Below are positions 50,553-58,316 of a DNA stretch of 64,000 bases, piece after piece. A program made the translations under genes and the position numbers. The stretch covers positions 177,850 through 241,849 of the forward strand of contig CAJSZV010000006.1 of NCBI GenBank assembly GCA_910574345.1, written 5' to 3'. The notes under the pieces were generated by a model that was not told where the DNA came from, did not search any database, and worked only from the letters and a program-made list of their open reading frames with translations. The stretch is from Clostridiaceae bacterium. GTDB taxonomy: Bacteria; Bacillota; Clostridia; Lachnospirales; Lachnospiraceae. Positions within the stretch are counted from its first letter, which is position 1, and each line of letters starts with the position of its first letter.

Positions 50553-52574
50553 ATGGCAAACAAACGAATCAGTACGCTGCCGAATACCGACAGCATCCCG
50601 GACGGTTCCGTTTTCCCCGTGGTGATGGGAGACGGCACCGGCACAAAGCAGGTATCAAAGGAAACCATGAAGAAAGAGATCGGTGGCTCCGCTCCGGAGG
50701 ATATGCTGGCCACCACAGAAAAGCCCGGAACGGTAAAGCCTGACGGCGTGACGGTCGAGGTTGACGAGGACGGCACAATCCGGGTTCCCGGTGCGGCATC
50801 CGGAAATTCCGGTATCAAGCTGGCGAATCCGTCAAACGTGACTATCAGTAATTTTGACCAGTCCGCACGGATCACATGGACTGACCCTGAAAACGTTGTT
50901 TACGAGGGCGCAAGACTGGCAACCTGGCAGGGCACGGTCGTTGTCCGGAAAGAGGGCGGCACTCCGCAAAACTGGATGGACGGGGAGCTTGTGGCGAGAG
51001 TGACCGAAAAGAACAGGTACCAGACGGAGGCGCTGCTGGATGAAAACCTGGAAAACGGAAAGGAATACTGTTACGGTATCTTCCCTTATTCCGATCAGTT
51101 GGTCTATAACTATGACTTTACACAGTCTTTCGTTCCCGAAGAGATAACCCTGTCCGCCCCTGGAATCACCAGTGCCAGCGGAAAAGACGGGCGGGTGATT
51201 CTGGATATCGTGAACAATACCGAAGATGCGCTTGTGAAGATAGTGTATAAGGCAGGTTCCGCACCTACCAGCGGCACGGACGGAATGATTGTGGAGGGCC
51301 TGACCAGCGGAAAGGTTGAGATAACCGGCCTCACCAATAAGACGGAGTATTTCTTTGTTGCGTATGCTTACAGCAATATGAAAACCTCTTCCGCCTCGGC
51401 TCCTGTAGCCGCCACTCCCAGGCAGTATACGCTCCTGGGATTCCGGATGAAGAAAGCAGAAAGTGATCCCGCAACAAAGATTGAGTACACAGAAGAGGCG
51501 GTGGGGCTCACACCGGCAAAGGTAAATCTTTCCACCGGCGAATTTGATTACGGCTCATTCAAAAATTTCTGGTTCGTCCGGGATAACGTGCCTGTCATGC
51601 TCAACAATGACGGAACGGAGGCATACGAGCTCAACCCCAACGATTACACAAAGAAAGCTGACGGATCGCCGTCTGATGTGGCGAACAGTTCCTTTGCCGG
51701 AAACGCCATGAGCCGCATCCCCAAAGTGTATATGAAGATGTGGGAGGCGAACGGTTACGAATACTGCAATATCTGTGATATTAAGCTGGACGATTCCTAC
51801 CACGCATACGCACATACCAGGGCGGACGGCTCCGAAATGGACTATCTGTATCTGTCTATGTTCGAGGGCTCCCTGGTAAGTAATAAGGTGCGCTCCATTA
51901 AGGGGCTGAATCCCATGGTAAGCAAGACGGGAACCGAAGAGCTGACTGCGGCAAAGGCGAACGGTTCCCGTTGGAGTACCCGGTCATGGTCACAGCGTAA
52001 CCTTATCAACATGCTTTTGATCCTCATGGGAAAGACCACCGACACGCAAAAGGCTTTCGGATATGGATATTATACTGGCGGTTCCTCTTCCGCTCCGAAT
52101 TATCTTACCTCCGGCGGCGCATCCAACAAAGGCCAGTTCTACGGCACCAACAAGACCAGGGATTACGTCAAAGTATTCCATATCGAAAACTGGTGGGGGA
52201 ATGTCTGGGAGCGTATCGAGGGTTGCGTGACGAATGGCAGCACCCGTATCCTGGTAAAATCGGTGCCCCCGTACAATACGGCCGGAACCGGCTATGTGGA
52301 TACAGGAGTCACGCCCGGAGGAACCTCTGGCGGATATATCAGCGCCTGCAAGATGATAGAACACGGGCTTATCCCCATGACCGCATCCGGGAGCGAGACA
52401 ACACAGTACCCGGACGGCCTGTGGTTTGCGGCGAACTGTTATGCGCTGGTCGGCGGCTCCTGCGACGCTGGTCTGCGTGTCGGTGCGCTCGCCTTGGCTG
52501 TGCACAATGCGCTGTCTCTTGCGTCCTGGTACCTCGGCTCGGCCCTTTCTTGCGAACAGCCTTTAGCGGCGTAG
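50553..52574 (+). CDS. DGR variable tail protein with C-terminal lectin-like tip
   Basis: 673 residues; AAAGGAGG before ATG 50553. N-terminal domain attaches to the baseplate. About 90-200 and 205-290 are two beta-sandwich, fibronectin-III-like domains (ITWTDPENVVYEGARLATW, ITGLTNKTEYFFVAYAYSN). The last 300 residues have the C-type-lectin/formylglycine-enzyme-like fold of DGR variable proteins (MLLILMGKTTDTQKAFGYGY, FHIENWWGNVWERIEGC). Residues about 631-664 are the variable region; nine residues follow it. This should be the receptor-binding tip, diversified by the retroelement. Confidence 0.93.
   Translation: MANKRISTLPNTDSIPDGSVFPVVMGDGTGTKQVSKETMKKEIGGSAPEDMLATTEKPGTVKPDGVTVEVDEDGTIRVPGAASGNSGIKLANPSNVTISNFDQSARITWTDPENVVYEGARLATWQGTVVVRKEGGTPQNWMDGELVARVTEKNRYQTEALLDENLENGKEYCYGIFPYSDQLVYNYDFTQSFVPEEITLSAPGITSASGKDGRVILDIVNNTEDALVKIVYKAGSAPTSGTDGMIVEGLTSGKVEITGLTNKTEYFFVAYAYSNMKTSSASAPVAATPRQYTLLGFRMKKAESDPATKIEYTEEAVGLTPAKVNLSTGEFDYGSFKNFWFVRDNVPVMLNNDGTEAYELNPNDYTKKADGSPSDVANSSFAGNAMSRIPKVYMKMWEANGYEYCNICDIKLDDSYHAYAHTRADGSEMDYLYLSMFEGSLVSNKVRSIKGLNPMVSKTGTEELTAAKANGSRWSTRSWSQRNLINMLLILMGKTTDTQKAFGYGYYTGGSSSAPNYLTSGGASNKGQFYGTNKTRDYVKVFHIENWWGNVWERIEGCVTNGSTRILVKSVPPYNTAGTGYVDTGVTPGGTSGGYISACKMIEHGLIPMTASGSETTQYPDGLWFAANCYALVGGSCDAGLRVGALALAVHNALSLASWYLGSALSCEQPLAA
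52442..52544 (+). other. DGR variable repeat (VR)
   Basis: 103 bases aligned to TR at 52708-52810 with no gap. All 83 non-adenine template positions are identical. Of the 20 template adenines, 15 have become C, G or T; no other base differs. Ten of the eleven adenine-containing codons are changed (Asn to Ser, Asp, Ala, His, Leu, Tyr; His to Arg; Ile to Leu). One AAT codon is unchanged. Confidence 0.97.
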
Positions 52575-52606
52575 CCGCATAGGGGGACCGGGGGATACTC
52601 CCCCGG
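52566..52606 (+). repeat. Hairpins directly after VR
   Basis: GCGGC 52566-52570 / GCCGC 52574-52578 overlaps the stop codon; CCGGGGGA 52588-52595, loop TAC, TCCCCCGG 52599-52606 is a perfect 8-bp stem. A hairpin or cruciform at this position boosts DGR retargeting in phage BPP-1, so this is a likely target-recognition element. Confidence 0.72.
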
Positions 52607-52639
52607 AGAGCTTTCAAAATGAGAATATGTAAATTTTTA

Positions 52640-52675
52640 TCAGGAATCGTGAACGGCGGTTCCTGAATTTTTATA
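52640..52675 (+). terminator. Terminator between variable gene and TR
   Basis: TCAGGAA 52640-52646, 13-base loop, TTCCTGA 52660-52666, then ATTTTTAT. Partial T-run. It may limit read-through from the tail operon into TR and the reverse transcriptase. Confidence 0.6.
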
Positions 52676-52707
52676 GGGGAAATGGTGTACGCCCTGGGCC
52701 TGTTCCG

Positions 52708-52810
52708 TGCGCTGGTCGGCGGCAACTGCAACAATGGTCTGCATGTCGGTGCGCTCGCCTTGAATGTGAACAATGCGCTGTCTAATGCGAACTGGAACAT
52801 CGGCTCGGCC
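52708..52810 (+). other. DGR template repeat (TR)
   Basis: 103 bases with 20 adenines, placed mainly as AAC/AAT codons, in the same frame as VR. It sits in a small open frame from ATG 52682 (after AGGGGAA) that stops directly at the end of TR (TAA 52811-52813). As RNA it is the template for mutagenic reverse transcription, where adenines are misread. Confidence 0.97.
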
Positions 52811-52966
52811 TAATTCTTATTGAAATGGAGTATCAACTAAGGACACCATTTTCCTACACCGCAGGCGGTTGAAATACCGCTAACCAGTGGAAATTACGCC
52901 GATAAAAGGCATGGTCTAGTAAGCGCACGCCCACCGACCATGAGGCAATAAGAAAGAAGAGGGAAT
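52811..52966 (+). ncRNA. Structured spacer between TR and reverse transcriptase
   Basis: 156 bases without a gene. Hairpins GCGGT 52865-52869 / ACCGC 52876-52880 and CATGGTC 52910-52916 / GACCATG 52936-52942. In the studied DGR of BPP-1 the RNA beyond TR is needed for cDNA priming, so this region should be part of the DGR RNA. Confidence 0.6.
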
Positions 52967-54385
52967 ATGAAGAGTTTCCGAATCAACCAGAATGAAATGC
53001 TGTCACATGACAGCATAGAGAAATCGTTCCTGGTACCCTCCCGTGGAAAAAGAAGCAGACCGGACGTGAAAGAGACGCTGGATAATCTGGAAAATGAAAT
53101 ACAGTACGTCTTTGAAATGCTCATGAACGGTCAATTTGAGCCTACCGACCATAAGGCGGTAAAAATCAATGAAAGGAATTATCAGAAAGTCCGTACAATC
53201 GTAAAGCCTGATTATAAGTATGAGCAGGTGGTTCATCATGTGGTAGTACAGGCAATCCGTCCTGGGATTGAAAGCGGGATGTATGAATACGTCCTCGGCT
53301 CCATTCCGGGAAGAGGCCAGCACATGGGAGCTAAGATAATTTCAAAATGGATTCAGGAGGACCCTGAGAATACGAAGTACGTCCTGAAAATGGATATACG
53401 TCATTTCTTCGAGAGTGTGGATCATGAAATCCTGAAAGCCTGGATAACCAAAAAATTCCGGGATGAATTTGTCCGGGAATTGCTTTTCCTGATAATAGAC
53501 GCCATTGAAACGGGATTGCCGCTGGGCTTTTATACCAGCCAGTGGTTCGCTAATTTTCTTTTACAGCCTTTAGACCATTACATCAAAGAAACGCTCCATG
53601 TCAAATATGGAACACGGTACATGGACGATATTGTATGTTTCGGTCGAAACAAGAAAGAAATTCACAAAGTCCGGATAGCAATCAATGAGTATCTGAACAG
53701 TGAGCTCAATCTAACCATGAAAGATAATTGGCAAGTATTCCGGTTTGAGTACGAAGTGGAAGAATACGCCATAGAGTGCCAGACCATGAGGGAGCTTAAA
53801 GCTCTGGGGAACGAGCTGGGGAAAATAAGAATTAGGCACAAGCTGAAAACTCACAAGAAGCGCTGGAAGATTTTTATTAAGGTTGCGAGCGTGAGGAATA
53901 AGCAAGATAAATTGGAGCGCCTGCTGGTGATGTACCATGGCCATAGCGAAAAAGTGACCATGACATACGGCAGGCCGCTTGACTATATGGGTTTTGAATT
54001 TCACAGAAACCGCACAATCATACGGAAAGGCATCATGATACGCCTAACCAGAAAAGCGGGGCAGGTATCCAGACAGGAGAAAATCAATCCGAAGGACGCC
54101 GCCTCGCTCTTATCTTCTATGGGTTGGGTGAAGCATACCGACACCTACGGGATGTATGAGGAACGGATCAAGCCGATTGTCAGCATTAAAAAGCTGAAAA
54201 AGGTTGTCAGCAAAAACCAGAAGCGGATAAACCAGAAAGAAAAGGAGGCCAGAAAGAAAAATGAAAATCGTATGGGAAACAGTGACGGGCTCACAGGAGA
54301 ACCGCCCGGAGGTCATAGACAAGACTTCCAGCGGGAAGTATGTGTACCTGCGCCGGAACTTCCAGCGGATAACCAGGACGAATGA
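52967..54385 (+). CDS. DGR reverse transcriptase
   Basis: 472 residues. RT core: KMDIRHFFES (catalytic Asp143), PLGFYTSQWFANFLLQPLDHY at about 185-205 with SQ in place of the usual SP, the DGR hallmark, and catalytic YMDD at 218-221. N-terminal helices precede, and the thumb follows (about 255-370). Longer than the usual DGR RT because the frame runs 125 bases into the next gene, ending in a low-complexity basic and Pro/Glu tail. Copies TR RNA into adenine-mutagenised cDNA. No Avd gene is visible between VR, TR and RT. Confidence 0.95.
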   Translation: MKSFRINQNEMLSHDSIEKSFLVPSRGKRSRPDVKETLDNLENEIQYVFEMLMNGQFEPTDHKAVKINERNYQKVRTIVKPDYKYEQVVHHVVVQAIRPGIESGMYEYVLGSIPGRGQHMGAKIISKWIQEDPENTKYVLKMDIRHFFESVDHEILKAWITKKFRDEFVRELLFLIIDAIETGLPLGFYTSQWFANFLLQPLDHYIKETLHVKYGTRYMDDIVCFGRNKKEIHKVRIAINEYLNSELNLTMKDNWQVFRFEYEVEEYAIECQTMRELKALGNELGKIRIRHKLKTHKKRWKIFIKVASVRNKQDKLERLLVMYHGHSEKVTMTYGRPLDYMGFEFHRNRTIIRKGIMIRLTRKAGQVSRQEKINPKDAASLLSSMGWVKHTDTYGMYEERIKPIVSIKKLKKVVSKNQKRINQKEKEARKKNENRMGNSDGLTGEPPGGHRQDFQREVCVPAPELPADNQDE

Positions 54386-54587
54386 AAATTCCGGAGCGGT
54401 TGTCCTCTGGCAGTATGAAGAGGCAAAGGTCACACAGGAGGAATATGCACAGTATGACACGGTTGTCATGGAGATTGTGCAGGCGGAGCTTGACAGCATG
54501 GCGTCAGAACAGGCAGAGCACAACGCCGCCATGCTTGCCAACATTGAGTATATCGCTATGATGGCGGACATTGATTTGGAGGGATAA
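54261..54587 (+). CDS. Small tail-module protein, start within RT gene
   Basis: 108 residues; ATG 54261 has AAAGGAGG at 54241-54248, both inside the RT frame. Beta-like first half (WETVTGSQENRPEVIDKTSS, YVYLRRNFQRITRTNENSG), helical acidic second half. By position, upstream of XkdX, it is one of the small proteins after tail fibres. The RT tail probably grew over it. Confidence 0.62.
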   Translation: MKIVWETVTGSQENRPEVIDKTSSGKYVYLRRNFQRITRTNENSGAVVLWQYEEAKVTQEEYAQYDTVVMEIVQAELDSMASEQAEHNAAMLANIEYIAMMADIDLEG

Positions 54588-54590
54588 CCT

Positions 54591-54746
54591 ATGGAACACA
54601 GCAAGAATTTTGAAAAGGTAAAGAAGTTTTTCGATAAGGGCCTTTGGAGTAAGCAGCGGGTGTATAACGCTGTCAGCAATCCTACATCCGGCCCCTGGAT
54701 CACCGAGGCGGAGTACCAGGAAATCACGGGTGAAGCCTATGAGTAA
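54591..54746 (+). CDS. xkdX: XkdX family protein
   Basis: 51 residues. Family pattern: NFEKVKKFFDKGLWSKQRV, AVSNP, WITEAEYQEITGEAYE. XkdX-type small proteins lie between tail and lysis genes in PBSX-like prophages; role not known. Confidence 0.78.
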   Translation: MEHSKNFEKVKKFFDKGLWSKQRVYNAVSNPTSGPWITEAEYQEITGEAYE

Positions 54747-54927
54747 AAGCGGTTATGACTGCGGCTCCACGTTGGAGCTCCAGAATAACATCATAGAGGG
54801 CCAGCGGCACATCATAGGCGAGCTGGTGAAGCTCTACTGCACGGAGCCGGTGTTCGATCTGCCGGAGGAACTGCAGAAGAACATCAGGGAGACAAACGAG
54901 ATGTACCGTGAGCTGACCACACCATGA
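54739..54927 (+). CDS. Small phage protein
   Basis: 62 residues; ATG 54739 overlaps the XkdX end by eight bases in another frame. Helical (TLELQNNIIEGQRHIIGELV). No family recognised. Confidence 0.5.
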   Translation: MSKSGYDCGSTLELQNNIIEGQRHIIGELVKLYCTEPVFDLPEELQKNIRETNEMYRELTTP

Positions 54928-54936
54928 GGAAAGGGG

Positions 54937-55266
54937 GTGAAGAGATTGGATATCACGGCTCTTGTAGTGGCAATGAGTATCCCGTCCGCTATTACCGGAT
55001 TCTGTTTCTGGCTTTTAGAACGGAAAATGGAAAAGCGGGAGAAGAAACGGGAGAAGAAAGAAGCTGTCCGGGAGAAACAGGAATTTCTCATGGTTAAGAG
55101 TATCGGAGCGGCCCTCTCTCTGGGGGAGGCCACCGCCGAGGCAGTAGCCAGAATCCCGGACGCTCATTGTAACGGCGACATGCACGCCGCCCTGGAATAT
55201 GCCAGGCAGATAAAGCATGAGCAGAAAGATTTTCTGACGCAACAGGGAATCGAGGCGATATTCTGA
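54937..55266 (+). CDS. Membrane-anchored lysis-module protein
   Basis: 109 residues from GTG 54937 after AAAGGGGG. One hydrophobic segment (ALVVAMSIPSAITGFCFWLL) at about 7-26, then a very basic coiled stretch (RKMEKREKKREKKEAVREKQ). The combination resembles XhlA-like holin-associated proteins, but with reversed order; its role in lysis is likely, not proven. Confidence 0.55.
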   Translation: MKRLDITALVVAMSIPSAITGFCFWLLERKMEKREKKREKKEAVREKQEFLMVKSIGAALSLGEATAEAVARIPDAHCNGDMHAALEYARQIKHEQKDFLTQQGIEAIF

Positions 55267-55400
55267 AACGTTCAGATTTTGGCCTGAAAAGGGGTACAGC
55301 CCTTTGTGTGGATATTTCTATATCTAAGCACATAAAAACGCTCCATGAGCCTATAACGGCTTTAGATGCATATCACAAAAAGGATAGGAGGACAAGAAAG

Positions 55401-55643
55401 ATGATGAAAGAAATCAACTGGAAAAGGAAACTGACAAGCAGAAAGTTATGGACGGCCGTAGCCTCTTTTGCATCCATGATGATCGTGGCAACGGGCGGCG
55501 CAGAGAACACGGCTACCCAGGTGACGGCGCTTATCATGGCCGGTGCGTCCGTGGTGGCGTACATTATCGGCGAGGGCCTGACGGATTCGGCCAATGTCGA
55601 TACTTCCGTGGAAACCTCTGTAGAGGTCGAGGGCGAACAGTAA
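55401..55643 (+). CDS. Holin
   Basis: 80 residues. ATG 55401 follows AGGAGG (55386-55391). Positively charged start (KEINWKRKLTSRKLW), two hydrophobic segments (about 13-30 and 39-55) and an acidic tail DTSVETSVEVEGEQ. It fits small two-helix holins of Gram-positive phages. It would open the membrane for the endolysin encoded downstream. Confidence 0.78.
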   Translation: MMKEINWKRKLTSRKLWTAVASFASMMIVATGGAENTATQVTALIMAGASVVAYIIGEGLTDSANVDTSVETSVEVEGEQ

Positions 55644-55668
55644 TAACAGATCAGATCGTGAGAGAAGA

Positions 55669-55701
55669 GCCCAGGGGTAACAGCCTGGGCCTTTTCTTTT
55701 T
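55669..55701 (+). terminator. Terminator between holin and endolysin
   Basis: GCCCAGG 55669-55675, 8-base loop, CCTGGGC 55684-55690, then CTTTTCTTTTT. Strong rho-independent form. Confidence 0.78.
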
Positions 55702-55718
55702 CCAGAAAGGAGTAGGAA

Positions 55719-57272
55719 ATGAACGAACAGAGAATATTTGACTTTTTCGCCGGTAAAGGTTTTACCGCTGCGGGCATTTTCGGTATGCTGGGAAACATCA
55801 GGGATGAAAGCGGCGGCAATCCCCGGAACCTCCAGAACAGCTACGAGAAAAAGCTGGGGTACACAGATGATTCCTACACGGAGGCCGTTGACGCTGGCAC
55901 CTATAAAAATTTCGTCCATGATGCCGCAGGTTACGGCCTGGCACAGTGGACGTACTCCACCAGGAAAGAAAATCTCCTGAAATTCGCAAGGAACCAGGGG
56001 GATTCAATCGGTGACTTCGATATGCAGCTTGCTTTCATGTATCAGGAATTGCGGGGATATAAAACCCTGTTTGCAATCCTGACCACAACCGATTCTATCC
56101 GGGAGGCGTCAGACGCCTTTATGACGCAGTACGAGAGACCGGCAGACCAGAGCGAAAAGGCGAAGAGGCGGCGGGCGTCATACGGTGAAGAGATATGCGC
56201 CATGCTGACCGGAGTGGAGAATCCCGATTCCATGGTACAGATCACCGAGGCGGAGGCAAGGCAGAGGGTGATATCTATTGCCGTGTCCTGGTATGGCAAA
56301 AAAGAGGCAGACGGTTCCCACCGGTCGATCATTGACCTTTACAATGGCCACACCCCGCTTGCCAGGGGATACAAGGTCAGGTATACGGATGCCTGGTGTG
56401 CTACCTATGGTTCGGCGGTGGCGATAGCGGCAGGGTATACAGATATTATCCCTACAGAGTGCGGATGCGGGCAGATGATAGCCGCTTTCCAGGCCATGGA
56501 CCGGTGGGTGGAGAATGACGCCTACATCCCGTCTCCTGGAGACTACATCTTCTACGATTGGGATGATACCGGAGCCGGTGACTGCACAGGCTGGCCGGAG
56601 CATGTCGGAATCGTCATTTCTGTTTCCGGTGATGTGATAAAGGTTATCGAGGGCAACAAGGATGATGCGGTCGGATACCGTGAGATCAAAGTGAATGGCC
56701 GGTATATCCGTGGGTATGGAGTTCCGGACTACGGGGCAAAAACCGTTATCAAAAAGCCGGAAAGCGTTACCGGAAAGCCGGAAAACGTTACCGACAGCAC
56801 CGGAAACGGCTCTCTTTGCATGACGCCTAAGTGGGTGGGCGTTGTCACCGGCGATATACTGAACGTCCGGGCGTGGGCCGGTGAAGAATATCCCAATATC
56901 AAGAGCTGGCCCAAACTGGCAGAGGGAAACATGGTGGAAGTCTGCGACAGTATCAAGGCGGCGGACGGCTCCACCTGGTATTACATCCGGATAGACGGCA
57001 GAATTTACGGCTTTTCCCATTCCGATTACATCCGGGAGGCGTCCGGATCGGCGGCACCTGCAGAAGTCAGAAAAGGGGATGTGGTACAGTTCACGGGCAG
57101 TAAGCATTACACAAGCTCCTATGCAAAGGCCACCGGGAAAGCCTGCAAGCCTGGCAGGGCAAAGGTCACGGCGGTCAATCCTGGGAGCACACATCCGTAT
57201 CATCTGGTGGCAGTCTCCGGTGGCGGCTCCACGGTCTACGGTTGGACGGATGCTGGGGATGTGAAAATCTGA
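55719..57272 (+). CDS. Endolysin with lysozyme, CHAP and SH3-like domains
   Basis: 517 residues. N-terminal phage tail lysozyme type domain (about 1-160): MNEQRIFDFFAGKGFTAAGI, RDESGGNPRNLQNS, GYGLAQWTY. Then a CHAP amidase/peptidase domain with Cys227 in DAWCATYGSAV and His295 in EHVGIVISV. From about residue 365 two SH3-like cell-wall-binding parts (GDILNVRAWAGEEYPNIKS; GDVVQFTGSKHYTSSY). It cuts both glycan and peptide parts of the host wall. Follows a terminator, so it may be produced from read-through. Confidence 0.9.
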   Translation: MNEQRIFDFFAGKGFTAAGIFGMLGNIRDESGGNPRNLQNSYEKKLGYTDDSYTEAVDAGTYKNFVHDAAGYGLAQWTYSTRKENLLKFARNQGDSIGDFDMQLAFMYQELRGYKTLFAILTTTDSIREASDAFMTQYERPADQSEKAKRRRASYGEEICAMLTGVENPDSMVQITEAEARQRVISIAVSWYGKKEADGSHRSIIDLYNGHTPLARGYKVRYTDAWCATYGSAVAIAAGYTDIIPTECGCGQMIAAFQAMDRWVENDAYIPSPGDYIFYDWDDTGAGDCTGWPEHVGIVISVSGDVIKVIEGNKDDAVGYREIKVNGRYIRGYGVPDYGAKTVIKKPESVTGKPENVTDSTGNGSLCMTPKWVGVVTGDILNVRAWAGEEYPNIKSWPKLAEGNMVEVCDSIKAADGSTWYYIRIDGRIYGFSHSDYIREASGSAAPAEVRKGDVVQFTGSKHYTSSYAKATGKACKPGRAKVTAVNPGSTHPYHLVAVSGGGSTVYGWTDAGDVKI

Positions 57273-57295
57273 CGCCAGAAAGGAGGGAAAGGTTT

Positions 57296-57409
57296 ATGGT
57301 TTTCCTCAAAATATGTTCGGTCGTTGCGGCAGTTGGCGGTTTCCTTATCCTGGTATCTATGGCGGGAGCCGTCCTCATAGCAGCGGCCATTAACTCTGCG
57401 CTGGATTGA
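57296..57409 (+). CDS. Small membrane protein
   Basis: 37 residues with AGGAGGG upstream. Almost fully hydrophobic (VVAAVGGFLILVSMAGAVLIA), one transmembrane helix. It may modulate lysis; no family recognised. Confidence 0.55.
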   Translation: MVFLKICSVVAAVGGFLILVSMAGAVLIAAAINSALD

Positions 57410-57750
57410 GTGCGGAGGCCGGACGGGTGCTATAGCATTTGTTATGACATTTGCTATAGCATTTTGGCTGGCAGATGATGTATAACTAGTTAGGTAACGT
57501 TATCTATAATGTTACTGATAACATATCTATTCTATTTTTTCTTTTATCAGAAATCCCGAACTGCTCCAAACACATATTCGTCAAAAAAATTTTTCTTCCT
57601 ATTTATAAGTAATCGCTAAAAATGTTATAAATAACATTACAGATAACGTTATAAAAAGCGTTACAATAAACAAAACAAAATAGTATTTATCTATATATAT
57701 ACCCTCGCACAAATAACGATAGCGGTAACGTTATACTGTGCGTTATTTTT
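57410..57750 (+). other. AT-rich gap with repeated TAACGTTA-type palindromes
   Basis: No gene. Sites: GGTAACGTTATC 57493-57504, ATGTTA/TAACAT 57509-57524, AATGTTA/TAACATT 57621-57638, ATAACGTTAT 57643-57652, and GGTAACGTTAT near 57724-57734. Separated by A/T-rich stretches. The motif equals that of the iterons in the initiator gene (21429-21463). Candidate second origin, or a regulatory array. Confidence 0.5.
57428..57464 (+). repeat. Two direct repeats with GCTATAGC palindrome
   Basis: TGCTATAGCATTT at 57428-57440 and at 57452-57464, 24 bases apart, i.e. on the same face of the DNA helix. GCTATAGC is palindromic. Looks like a pair of binding sites for a dimeric regulator just after the lysis genes. 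Confidence 0.5.
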
Positions 57751-57847
57751 TATTCAAATTGCAAATATAATACTTGCAAAACGCAGAATAATGTGTTATG
57801 ATATATATAGAAACGCAGAATACTAAACTCAACACAGGAGGATGCAC
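57751..57847 (+). promoter_or_regulatory. Operator-controlled promoter, copy 1 of a 97-bp perfect repeat
   Basis: TTGCAA 57774-57779, 17-base spacer, TATGAT 57797-57802. The spacer is an AACGCAGAATAATGTGTT palindrome (57780-57797), close to the operator at 16071. An added half-site AACGCAG at 57812. The leader contains AGGAGG. Identical to 63590-63686 over all 97 bases. Confidence 0.78.
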
Positions 57848-58048
57848 ATGGTAAATCTTGAAAAAATGACCACCGAAAAGCTCTGTGAGTTGTTCGAGCT
57901 GACGGGAACTATGAGTGATGAAAATATACCAACTGTCAGAGGTTGGCTCATGGATGAAATCATGAAGAGAAATCCGGAGGGCTTTGATAAGTGGCTGGAT
58001 TCTGATTATCCAGCAGATAGCGAGCTGAGAAAATTTGTTCTTGTATAG
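57848..58048 (+). CDS. Small phage protein, first of right accessory operon
   Basis: 66 residues; ATG 57848 is seven bases from AGGAGG. Helical, sequence LEKMTTEKLCELFELTGTMS and NIPTVRGWLMDEI. Small proteins with this sequence style are common in Clostridia genomes, often plasmid or phage carried. Under the repressed promoter at 57774. Confidence 0.6.
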   Translation: MVNLEKMTTEKLCELFELTGTMSDENIPTVRGWLMDEIMKRNPEGFDKWLDSDYPADSELRKFVLV

Positions 58049-58058
58049 GAGACGGATC

Positions 58059-58301
58059 ATGGAAATAGTGAAAATCGGCAACGTAGAGCTGACACGGGAA
58101 GAGGCAGAACGGTATTACTCGGAGGAAAAGTACATAGTCACATACGGATGTATCTACCAGCTTTTCTACAGTACGGCACAAAGAACCGTCTACGGAAAGG
58201 GAATCTATAAACAGGCGGGAATGACCAAGCGGGGGCGATTCTTCGCAATGGACGCTAAGACGGTCAATCACCTGGTCGGATTCAAACTTGTGAACGAATA
58301 G
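58059..58301 (+). CDS. Small phage protein, paralog of 1424-1678
   Basis: 80 residues; ATG 58059 follows AGGAGACGGATC. Shared blocks with 1424-1678: VELTREEAERYY, YIVTYGCIYQLFYST, TVNHLVGFKLVN. Function unknown. Confidence 0.65.
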   Translation: MEIVKIGNVELTREEAERYYSEEKYIVTYGCIYQLFYSTAQRTVYGKGIYKQAGMTKRGRFFAMDAKTVNHLVGFKLVNE

Positions 58302-58316
58302 GAGGGATAAGACAGT

